DNA from: Arachis hypogaea
Taxonomy: Eukaryota > Streptophyta > Magnoliopsida > Fabales > Fabaceae
Length of the DNA: 64,000 bases
Assembly (NCBI RefSeq): GCF_003086295.3
Contig: NC_092039.1
Coordinates: forward strand, 73,055,649-73,119,648
Direction: 5' to 3'
Of this stretch, positions 55,696 to 64,000 are shown in pieces. The stretch's first letter is position 1. Every line of letters starts with the position of its first letter. Under the pieces are notes generated by a model. It was not told the DNA's origin. It saw nothing but the letters and a program-made list of their open reading frames with translations, and searched no databases. The position numbers were made by a program, and so were the translations under genes.

Positions 55696-56846
55696 TGATG
55701 AGCGGATATTTTATACACTTTTTGACATCATTTTCATATAGTTTTTGTTATGTTTTATTTATGTTTTATTATATTTTCATAGGTTTTAGTGTAAAATTTA
55801 CATTTTTGGATTCTACTATGAGTTGTTGTATTTTATGGTGATTTCAGGTATTTTCTGGCTGAAATCTAAGAGTTTTGACAAAGGCTGATTCAGAGGCAAG
55901 GAAAGCATAGCAGATGCTGTTAAGATCTGACCACTGTGCACTCAAGCAAGCATTTCTAGAGTTACAGATATCCAAATAGAGCGTTCTCAATGGCCATGTA
56001 AAGCTAAGATCCAGTGCTTTCTAGCATTATATAATAGTCTATACTTTTTGTTCGAGATAAAGGCCCAAAACCGGCGTTCAACGCAAGCCATCTACCCCCT
56101 TTCTGGCGTTGGACGCCCAAAAAGGAGCAGCTCAAACACTCACCAAGTGGGCCCTGGAAGTAGATTTTTGCACTACAAGCCTAAGCCTATCATATTTCTG
56201 TAATCCTTAGCTATTAGATTAGTATATATAGGAGAAGATTACCGTTGTTTTAGGATCTTCAACGACCATAGAACATTATTTCATATTTTCGAGTTTCATT
56301 GTACAGTATGAGCCATTAAACCTCCTAGGTTAAGTTTAGAAGCTCTGCTGAGTTTTATGGATTAATAAAAGTACTACTGTTTTATTTCAATTTGTTTTTA
56401 ATTCTCTCCTAAGATGTATCATCGTTCTTCACCCTTATGAATGAGTTGAACCGTCACAAGTTATCTCTATTATACATGGGTTTAGTGAGCGTCTTTTATC
56501 GGATATTACTGAACCACTAGCTTGAGGATACATCTCTTAGACGGCTAATCCATGACTTCATCTGATCTGCAAAGATTTGACATTGTCTGTGGCATTTTGA
56601 GTAGGATCACCAAGGGGATGAACTGCAAGAGCTTCACCCTCATTCAGACTGGATGCGCACTGTATGTTCTTGAATTGCTTTGAATTTTTCGAGTTTGTTC
56701 TTGGTATTCTTCTTGGTTTTTAAGTTGTTCTGGTTTTTCTTCTTGTTTTGATATTAAAACTTTTAAGTTTGGTGTCTTTTGGTATTTTTCTTTCTTAATT
56801 TTCGAAAATTATTACTATTAGATCTAAAAATTCTAAATTTGGTGTC
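55696..56846 (+). mobile_element. Element F, fragment of a D/E-type element
   Basis: An LTR start TGATGAGCGGATATTTTATAC (55696) runs to about 56661, where it changes directly into leader sequence like E's 47165-47345, including two AAGTTTGGTGTC-type boxes (56760, 56832). The LTR end and primer-binding site are deleted. Cut at 56846 by element I. Palindrome remnants at 56070-56115. Confidence 0.8.
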
Positions 56847-58520
56847 TGATGAATCCATATTTGATAATGATGTTTGGTTAGAATTTAATGGATTTCATCA
56901 CATAAGCTTGCACTTATTCCCTTGAATAGCATGCTTTTGAACTTTCCTCCCAAATTGTGCTTGATTATGAAAACATGCTCTTGTATGCCCAATTTGATAT
57001 ATTTTATTCCAATTGCCTTCCATTCGATGCCTTGATCTTGTTTGTGAGTGATTTCAGGTGTATAAGGTAGGAATGGGTTAGAGAGAATGGAAGAAGAGCA
57101 TGCAAAGTGGAGGAAATATGAAGAATCAAAGGAGGTGATGAGCTCATAGACGTGTGCGTGCACACAGCCTCTTGTGCGTACGCACAGGAGCCCAAGCGGA
57201 GCGCATGGATCATTTTGAGCGCGTCGCGCATCCAGCCTAGCATTGCCTAGTGTGCGTGCGCACAGCTACTTGTGCGTATGCACATGATGGGATTTTCGCA
57301 GAAGTGTGTGGACGCACACGCCTGTGCGTCCGCACAGGTTTCCGTACATGATCTCATTAGAAAAGCACGTGGCTCGTGATTTGTGGGCTTTGGAGGCCCA
57401 TTTCTGAAGTCTTCTAGCTCATATTGGAAGGGAAATGGGAGACACAACATAGCATATCATTAGGATAGTTTTAGGAGTAGTAGTAGAGGTTTTTAGTTTT
57501 AATTTTTCTCTAAGTTTTTAATCATCTCTATTAGGGTTTCTATTAGGGTTTTACATTCAAGTGCCATTTCCATTTTTGATCTGGGATTTTGCTAATCTCA
57601 TTGTAAGTATTCTCTTGTTATTACTCTTTATAGTTACATTGTCATTACTCTTTCTTCTAATTCAAGTTATAGTTCAATTTCACTTCTCCTTTGCAATTTC
57701 AATTTCTTGTTGATGAATTTGATGCTTTGATGTTTATTCTATGCTTTCTTTTGTTACTCTTGTTGATTCATGTCAATTGTTGCTTTCATATTTTCCTCAT
57801 GTTCAAGCTTTTTGCCTACCAAGTGTTTGAAAAAATGTTAAACATGGTTTTAGGCTAAATTTTTGCCTCTTGGCTTGGGTAAGTGAGCAAGTGGGTTCCT
57901 AGAGTTGGAATGTCCAACATTTAGTGTCAATTCCTAGATTGTTAATTTTTCTTGTTCCCACTAACGCTAATTTGTTGCTAAAGCAATTAGCAACCAATTT
58001 AGGATTTGTGGGTTAAGAACACTTGTGCTCATTTAACTTACCTTCCGATGTGAGGATTAATCAAGTGAGATTAATCCATCAAAACTGTCATAGTTGTGGT
58101 TCCAACAAGGAAAGGACCCCTAGCTCACCCCCCAGCCAAGACCCTTTTATTTTTTTAATCTTCATACATTGCTATGTTAATTTCCTTCATACTTTACTTG
58201 TCTATATTACATAGTCGGTTCTTTAATTTCTTTATTAGTTCAATCATTACAATTTTGCATGTTCTTTTATTGCTTTATATGTTCATTTCTTCATTGACAA
58301 CCCCTTGATCACCACAACCAAAATTTGCACGCTCATTGCCCTCAAGTGATTCCTTGGGAGACGACTCGGGAGTCAAATACTCTCGGTTCCATATTTGCTT
58401 TGATTTGTGACATGTTTAGGATTTAAATTTGATAGGGACCAATCGTGGTGTTTGGAACTATACTAGAAACGGGAATCCATTTTTGTGAAAATTTCGAACC
58501 CACCTTGGGTCTCACCATCA
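56847..58520 (+). repeat. 5' LTR of I
   Basis: 1674 bp. Holds a cluster of TGTGCGTACGCACA-type palindromes at 57150-57340, about 300-490 bp from the start; the one at 57173-57186 is perfect, and others at 57251, 57271 and 57322 differ by one or two bases. Confidence 0.88.
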
Positions 58521-58526
58521 AATTTT

Positions 58527-58544
58527 TGGCGCCGTTGCCGGGGA
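58527..58544 (+). promoter_or_regulatory. Primer-binding site of I
   Basis: TGGCGCCGTTGCCGGGGA, unmutated, six bases after the LTR. Confidence 0.9.
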
Positions 58545-58761
58545 ATTCACTTTAAGTACAATGAGCGCCATGATTTTGGTTGTGTAAATATGTGAATAGT
58601 ATAAATAATTGATTTTTGGTTTGCTACTTGGCATTAATTATAGATACTACTTTCCCCTTTAGTTAGTCTTAGTAGTTGTAGATTGCTAAGTTAGTTCTTG
58701 TTTATTTGCCTACTTTTGTTTTACTTTCATAATTGCATGCTTTCATTGCCTCCTCAGTTGA

Positions 58762-58880
58762 ATGACACGGTCGCTTCCAGATCCGAGCTTGGCCACTTCT
58801 AATCCAGAAATTGAAAGAACTTTAACTCATATAAGGCAAGCTCGTTGATGGGTTGGAAACGAATTCCAACACAAAACTCA
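58762..58880 (+). pseudogene. gag: I: start of gag
   Basis: MTRSLPDPSLATSNPEIERT then LTHIRQAR, a TGA stop at an Arg position, and GNEFQ. Resembles the N-terminus of Athila gags (PEPERT in G). Truncated. Confidence 0.7.
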
Positions 58881-58902
58881 CCGGCAAGTTGATAGGCAAA
58901 AT

Positions 58903-59487
58903 TGTGATTTACTCTTTTTTATAACTTGAACAATTCTTAGAAATGGCTCCAAAAACTTGGTGCACGCTACTATGGTTCACTCACATTCTTCACAACTTTA
59001 CACAACTAACCAGCAAGTGCACTGGGTCGTCCAAGTAATAAACCTTACTTGAGTATGGGTCAATCCCGCGGAGATTTTGGTATGAAGCAAGCTATGGTCA
59101 TCTTATAATTCTCGGTTAGGCTAATTCAAATGATTATAATGGTTTTCAAAAATAATAATAAATAAAGCATGAAATAAAGATATAGATACTTATGTAAATC
59201 ATTGGTGGGAATTTCAGATAAGTGTATGGAGATGCTTTGTTCCTATTGAATCTCTGCTTTCCTACTGCCTTTCTTCAATCCTTCATACTCCTTTCCATGG
59301 CAAGTGTATGTAGGGCATCACCGTTGTCAATGGCTACTTTCCATCCTCTCAATGAAAATCGTCCAAATGCTCTTGTCACAGCACAGCTAATCATCTGTCG
59401 GTTCTCAATCATGTCGGAATAGAATCCATTGATTCTTTTGCGTCTGTCACTATGCCTAACAATCGCGAGTTTGAAGCTCATCACAGT
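58903..59487 (-). mobile_element. Element J, LTR end and primer site of a D-type element, reversed
   Basis: The complement of 58958-59487 matches the last 530 bp of D's LTR (40218-40747), ending CGTGCACCA. The bases beyond it are a decayed primer-binding site (complement of about 58930-58957): eight of its ten or so changes are C-to-T or G-to-A. Cut at 59487 by element C. Confidence 0.85.
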
Positions 59488-59935
59488 TGTTCCGAGGGTT
59501 ACCTGAAACGCGTAGCTCGGTCGTCTGGCAAGACCCGAGGTGAGGGTTCTGTGACCCGAGCTTGATGAGCCGAGCGGCTGGTGGTTGTACCTGCAATGAC
59601 ACTCCGATGCTTAAGTTAGCATGGGTCCAAGCAGATATTTAGTAGAATTAGAGTATGAGTTATACCTGGGTGCTCCAGTGTATTTATAGTAGTTGGTCGT
59701 GATCTTCCCTGGATAAGATATTCTTATCTTATCTTATCTTTTGGGAGTTTTATCTCTATCTTTGCGGAACCGCCTTTCCCAGGCCTTTTCGGCCTTTAGG
59801 TTTTGGGCTTCGTTCCTTTTGATGGGCCTTCTTAGCCTATTTGTCCGAGGTCCGACCTCAGGCTTGGGCCTTGGGACGAAGTCGGGCCTTCTATGATCTT
59901 GACCGGTTTTGGGGAGCTCGGTCAGGGTATGAACA
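59488..59935 (-). repeat. 3' LTR of C
   Basis: Same ends as A's LTRs, a shorter middle. On the coding strand it has the GATAAG array (complement of 59712-59745) and the TATAAATA box (complement of 59681-59688). Confidence 0.9.
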
Positions 59936-59951
59936 GTGCCCCTGCCCGAGT
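59936..59951 (-). promoter_or_regulatory. Polypurine tract of C
   Basis: On the minus strand CTCGGGCAGGGGCAC directly precedes the LTR. Confidence 0.75.
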
Positions 59952-60553
59952 TCGTCCTTTTTGAGAGGTTGAGCTCGGGCATAGTAGTTTTTTCAAAATT
60001 TGAAAATGGCCGTTTCAGCATTTATTGCTTGTTACCGTTTCTCCTCGATTTCCGTTCAGGCTCTGTGAAGGCATTATTTTTTTGCCCCTTTCCTCATTTT
60101 CTTCGTTTATTCTGTTCCCTTTTCATTTTTCTGAGTTTTCGCCGCCACCTCTTCTTCGAGCGCCGCTCCTTCTTTGTTTTCTTCTTCTCCGATTCTTTTC
60201 TGTGCGTCTTTCCAGGGTTTCCTCCGCGCCGCCGTTTTCGTTCTCCTTGCATCGGAGCTTGTCGTCTTTCTTCCTTTTTTCCAGGTTTGTTCTCGTCTTC
60301 ATTTTCTTTGCACACATATGCTTTTGTTTCTTTTTCTTCTATGCCTGGGTTGCCCCGAAAAGAGGCGCCGCCATTGCTTTGGTTATTTTGTATGTGGGGG
60401 GCTCTTTTCTCTTTGGTATTTTGTTTTCGAGTGGCTGCATTTTCTTCTGAAAGAACTTTTTGTTTTCTTGCTTTGTTGAATGGGCTTTTGCTGTTTTGCT
60501 TTTATGTGATTTTTGCCTTGCTGTTTGTATTCTTCTTTGTAGGCAAGATTTTT
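59952..60553 (+). other. Presumed leader and leader intron of the antisense gene in C
   Basis: Pyrimidine-rich. A CCAG/GTTTGT donor at 60284/60285 and a TTTGTAG acceptor ending at 60542 match those in A (1936/1937 and 2527). The intron would be 258 bp here against 591 bp in A. An open frame runs through this stretch in phase with the gene, but A has no counterpart, so it is probably non-coding. Confidence 0.4.
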
Positions 60554-62453
60554 ATGTCTCGAAAGGTTCTTCAAGCAATGTCGACCAAGATTCCGAGTGG
60601 TCTTGGTTGGGTAGATCCTGTTCCTTTAAGAGTTCCTTCTGTGGTAGATACTGAGTATTTAGCTAGGTTTCGTAGGCAATGTAGCATATGTGAGGATAGG
60701 GAGTCTGAGAGGGATTATGAGTTAGTAGCCCCGGATTCCGAGGAGAGAGTTTGCTTCCCGCCTTTAGACAGTTCCGAGAAGCTCTTCTTTTACGCCTATG
60801 ATTGTTTTTTCTCTAAGCTGGGTGTCCGACTTCCTTTTACTGACCTGGAGTCCGAGGTGTTGTGGTCTTGTAACCTTGCCCCTACGCAGCTCCATCCAAA
60901 TTCCTGGGCATTTTTAAAGCTGTTCCAACTTTTGTGCCAGTTTTTGGGTGTCCCTCCCTCTATTTCTCTTTTTTCCTATTTGTTTGTGTTAACGAAGCCG
61001 GGTTCGGGTGGGGGGAAGGTGTCTTGGGTCTCTTTTAGGGCTAACCTGGGGAGGAAGTTCTGTACCCTGTATGATGAGTCTTTTCACGATTTTAAGAACT
61101 ATTATTTCAAGGTCCGGGCTACTGGGGACGTCCGACCTTTCTTTCTAGATGAGAGTGGGGAGCCTTCTTTTCCTCTTTGTTGGCAGGAGAATGTAGTGTC
61201 TGTTAAGTATACGTTTGAGAGTCTAGATGAGGTGGAGCAGGCTTTTGTGGGTGTGGTAAGCAGTTTATGGGGTCGGGCACCTCACTTGGATACGAAGAAA
61301 ATGTTGGGAGATCCAAGCCTTCTCCGTTCCGAGTTAGGTAGTTCCCGACCTCTTTGAGATTCCGACCTTTCCTTTGTGTTTTTATTTTTGGTGGAATTTC
61401 TGTTGTGGTAATCCCTTTTATTTCTTTGCAGAGATGTCTTCTCAGGCGGATTCCATGAAATTTCTTCGTCGGACGAAGAAGTCGGTGGCTGCTCGAAATC
61501 TCGAGGCCGGGGATGCTTCTGCCCGATCTTCTCCGCAGAAGACTACCGTGGGTGTTCAGACTCGGTCGAAGACTATTCCGACTCCTCAGTTCCGAGCTAT
61601 AAGCCAGGATCCTCCGACCTCTGCTACTTCTTCTCCTCCTCCGTTCTCGGGTCCTCCTCCCAAGAAGCAGAAGACCTCTCAAGAGCTTGCCGGTTTCAAT
61701 GATAAGGACTTCGATGCTCTTGGTTGGATTGAGCAGCACATCCTCCCTCAGACTTTCATTTCTACTGATGATGCGTCTATGGAGCATCATTTTCAATATA
61801 TGGCGCGGAGCTGTGTCCGGATGGCTAGTCTTCATGCCGCTATTGCCCGGGAGTTCAAGAAATCCCCCATTGGTGCGACCAGCTCTCGACTTGATAAGGC
61901 TCGTTCCGAGCTTGATAAGATTAGTCAACTGAAGGCTGCCCGGATTGCTGAGCTGGAGGCCTCCTTGGAGAAAGAGAAAACTAAAGCTACCGCGGCTGTG
62001 GCGGCAGCGAAAACATCTGAGGAGATGGCGAAGGCGGCCACGGAGAATTATACCAAGCTATATGCCGAGCTTGTGGAGACAAGGGAGGAGTTGCAATCTG
62101 CGCAGGACAAGTTTTACGAGCTGGAAGGTCATGTGGCCAAGGGCATGGATGCCATGTTCGAGAATTTGAAGGCTCAGGTCCGAGTTCTTGCTCCCGACCT
62201 AGATCTGAGCTTGTTCAGTACGGATAACGTCGTTGTGGATGGCCAGATTGTTCCTGCTCCTGCTGAGGATGAGGTCCCGATGTCCGACCCCAAAGTTCCG
62301 GTTGGGAACCCGACTTCCCCTTTGGTCGGGAATAGATCTGGTGTGGAAGCTTCGAATCGGGATGACGTTGCTGTCGATGCGGTCCCGATATCTATGTTTC
62401 CTCCGGAGCCTGCTGTTGATGTGGAGTCTGGAAAGGACCTTGATCCCCTGTAA
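60554..62453 (+). CDS. C: antisense gene, gypsy-type transposon domain and coiled-coil protein, two exons
   Basis: Exon 60554-61337, intron 61338-61431 (GT-AG), exon 61432-62453. The spliced frame is open for 601 residues. N-terminal domain (residues 1-261): ELVAPDSEERVCFP, LPFTDLESEVLWSC, APTQLHPNSWAFLKLFQ, LFVLTKPG, DFKNYYFKVRA, PSFPLCWQ, DEVEQAFVGV; it resembles the plant 'putative gypsy type transposon' family (Pfam Transposase_28). Then a Ser/Pro-rich linker with a nuclear signal PPPKKQK (about residue 337) and a coiled coil (about 415-515), with an acidic tail. It lies opposite to gag-pol, between pol and the 3' LTR. The start was chosen at 60554, just past the presumed acceptor, because A has ATG there too. 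Such antisense ORFs are known in Tat-lineage elements; their function is not. Confidence 0.8.
61338..61431 (+). other. Phase-1 intron of the antisense gene in C
   Basis: GAGTTAG/GTAGTT donor and TTTCTTTGCAG acceptor. Removing 94 bases joins the two open frames through a split Glu codon. A's gene has the same intron at 3331-3412. Confidence 0.75.
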
Positions 62454-62559
62454 TCTTTTTAGTGGTTTGCCCGGCCTGTGGGCTTTTTGTTGGATGACTT
62501 CTGTGAACGCTTTTTTGGACACCTTTCGCTTTATGTAGCTACTTGCAGTAACGTTATTA

Positions 62560-63150
62560 TGCGGTGTTTTGTTCGCGTTTTGATCTTCGGTTTCCGCCTT
62601 TGTGCTTTTCAGTTGTTTTCGGTCAACAACTTTTTAGCTAGCGTTTTGACCTTTGGTTTCCTTTTTGTGCTTTTTAGTTGTTTTTGGTTAACAACTTTTT
62701 AGCTAGCGTTTTGAGACTTCCTTTGGTTTCCGCTTTTGTGCTTTTTAGTTGTTTTTGGTTAACAACTTTTTAGCTAGCGTTTTGAGACTTCCTTTGGTTT
62801 CCGCTTTTGTGCTTTTTAGTTGTTTTTTGGTTAACAACTTTTTAGCTAGCGTTCTGAGATTTCCTTTGGTTTCCGCTTTTGTGCTTTTTAGTTGTTTTTG
62901 GTTAACAACTTTTTAGCTAGCGTTTTGAGACTTCCTTTGGTTTCCGCTTTTGTGCTTTTTAGTTGTTTTTTGGTTAACAACTTTTTAGCTAGTGTTCTGA
63001 GATTTCCTTTGGTTTCCGCTTTTGTGCTTTTTAGTTGTTTTTTGGTTAACAACTTTTTAGCTAGCGTTTTGAGACTTCCTTTGATTTCGTTCTTTTCGCT
63101 TGTACTTTTTAGTTGCCTTTGTAGAGCAACTTTTTAGTAAGCGTTTTTCG
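62560..63150. repeat. 71-bp tandem array in C's 3' region
   Basis: AGTTG starts at 62611, 62676, 62747, 62818, 62890, 62961, 63033 and 63111. Each unit carries GTTGTT...AACAAC; the last has GTTGC...GCAAC, a paired change. A has a single such hairpin (4537-4554). Confidence 0.88.
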
Positions 63151-63676
63151 AAATCTTGGTTCTTGCCGTTTTAAGGCTTTCTTTTTTGGATCCGAGCTTT
63201 AAGCTCGGACCTCGGGCGCACAAGTACCTCCTTTTTGTTGGGTCCGACTTTGTCGCTGGTCGGCCTTTTTAAGTTATTTTTGTAATCTCTTTTTTGTTTG
63301 GCTTTTCGAGCCATTTCAGAGTTACTTTATAACTTGTGGGTCCGACCTTTGTCGTTTAGTCGTCCTTCTAAGTTATTTTTGTAATCTCTTTTTATTTGGC
63401 CTTTTGAGCCTTTTCAGAGTTACTTTTATAACTTCTCACATTAATTTGAACCTCGTCGCTTTATCTTTGCCGACCTTGTATGGTCTCTTGGCAAATGATT
63501 TTTTGCGTTTTGCCGAGCATAAATTAATGCGCCTTGGTGGGGTACTTTCTTTAGGATTTGCTTTATCATGAGGAAGAAGAAAAGAAAATAGAGAAATTTG
63601 ATTAGTATTAAAAAAAAAGAAAGAATATTTACAGAGTGTTTACCCTTTGACTAGGTCGGATGTCCTACTTAACCGG
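63151..63676. other. Rest of C's 3' region, with two 117-bp repeat units
   Basis: At 63225-63445 two units have GGTCCGAC...GGTCGG, then AGTTAT...GTAATCTC and CAGAGTTACTTTATAACTT, the counterpart of A's and B's arrays. The remainder is AT-rich with no coding frame. Confidence 0.65.
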
Positions 63677-63715
63677 GTGTCTCATTAAAAAACCCTTGTA
63701 GGGAAAAAGAGTACA
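63677..63715 (-). other. Conserved block after pol in C
   Basis: On the minus strand a CCCTACAAGGGTTTTTTAAT block followed by GAGACACC, about 20 bases after the pol stop. A has the corresponding block (5945-5985). Confidence 0.5.
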
Positions 63716-63733
63716 CCTCGGGTTAAGTTTTTC

Positions 63734-64000
63734 TAGCTGTAGTATCGTCTTAGATTACAGGCGTGCCAGGCCCTGGGCAGCTCATTGCCTTCTAGGTCGG
63801 ATATTTTGTAGTAGCCTGTCCCTAAGACTTCTGTTACCTTGTAGGGCCCTTTCCAATTTGCGGCTAGCTTTCCTTCTCCCGACTTTTGTGTTCCGATGTC
63901 ATTTCGGATTAGAATCAGGTCGTGAATGGAGAAACTTCGCTTTATTACCTTTTGATTGTATCTGAGGGCCGTTCGCCGTTTTAAGGCTTCTTCTCGGATT
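63734..64000 (-). CDS. pol: C: C-terminal end of integrase (partial)
   Basis: Open from the window edge to a TAG at 63734-63736 on the minus strand: IREEALKRRTALRYNQKVI, LILIRNDIGT, GEGKLAANWKGPYKV, ELPRAWHACNLRRYYS. The same ending as A's pol (6006) and B's, and without any stop or shift, so C's pol may be intact. The rest lies right of the window. Confidence 0.92.

Larger units (their letters stand above)
56847..58880 (+). mobile_element. Element I, 5' end of another Athila-like element
   Basis: A complete LTR (56847-58520, TGATGAATCC...CTCACCATCA), a perfect tRNA-Asp-type primer-binding site (58527-58544), a short leader, and a gag start at 58762. It breaks off between about 58870 and 58925, where minus-strand element J begins. 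Confidence 0.8.
59488..64000 (-). mobile_element. Element C, Tat-like retrotransposon, 3' part
   Basis: A 448-bp LTR (59488-59935, TGTTCCGAGG...TATGAACA), polypurine tract, an intact opposite-strand gene, tandem repeats, and the end of pol at the window edge. The coding strand is minus, so this is the 3' LTR. Both frames that can be tested (antisense gene and integrase tail) are open, so C is the youngest or least decayed Tat-like copy. The target duplication should be ACAGT (59483-59487); the other side is outside the window. Confidence 0.9.

Noticed and set aside
59936..60553. In-frame N-terminal extension of the antisense protein of C (206 residues)
   Set aside because: Low-complexity Phe/Leu/Ser-rich translation of pyrimidine-rich DNA; A has no matching open frame, and a likely splice acceptor lies just before the chosen start.
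61203..61928. A 241-residue minus-strand ORF opposite the antisense gene of C
   Set aside because: Overlaps both exons and the intron, Arg/Ser-rich, without homologue in A; a shadow frame.

Overview
The window is intergenic plant DNA made almost entirely of LTR retrotransposons nested inside one another. No host gene, rRNA or tRNA was recognised. The host is probably a legume, most likely peanut or a wild relative (Arachis). That is an inference from the Athila-like elements peppered with CTGGCGTTTAACGCCAG-type palindromes and from the general look of the LTRs; it was not searched. Two Ty3/gypsy groups make up nearly everything. (1) Athila-like elements: long 1.4-1.7 kb LTRs starting TGAT, a primer-binding site complementary to tRNA-Asp, gag with an LRSGK motif, and a CDLGAS protease. 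(2) Tat/Retand-like elements: 0.45-0.58 kb LTRs starting TGTT, a DQGSSADI protease, and a long region between pol and the 3' LTR that carries an extra gene on the opposite strand.

Layout. 1-401 is the 3' end of a copy of element G lying left of the window. Element G (402-29720, +, Athila-like, gag-protease only) shares that LTR with the upstream copy. Its 5' LTR is split by element A (996-17911, -, Tat-like, target duplication GATAG). A is in turn split inside its reverse transcriptase by element B (8123-15151, +, Tat-like, target duplication GCAGG). G's gag is split by element H (20207-24684, +, non-coding, target duplication ACCAA). To the right of G come a fragment of element D2 (29721-29874), element D (29875-40747, +, nearly complete gag-pol plus a 3' ORF), an orphan LTR K (40748-42025), the rest of D2 (42026-46063), element E (46064-55528, +, gag-protease plus a 3' ORF), a 167-bp unassigned piece, element F (55696-56846, fragment), element I (56847 to about 58880, 5' end only), element J (about 58903-59487, -, LTR end), and element C (59488 to beyond 64000, -, Tat-like, the best preserved).

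Read as layers, B lies in A, A in G, G in D2, and D2 in E: a nest five deep. Nearly every coding region is broken, mostly by stops that look like C-to-T or G-to-A changes (TAG where relatives have CAG), as expected for methylated, silenced repeats. Exceptions are the opposite-strand spliced gene in C, the integrase tail of C, and the 3' ORF of D, all of which are open.

The most interesting signals are: the conserved spliced antisense gene of the Tat-like elements; CpG-rich palindromes with a different sequence in each family but at the same LTR position; three kinds of short hairpin with paired base changes at fixed places in the Athila-like elements; and hairpin-forming units in the Tat-like 3' region that have been amplified into different tandem arrays in A, B and C.
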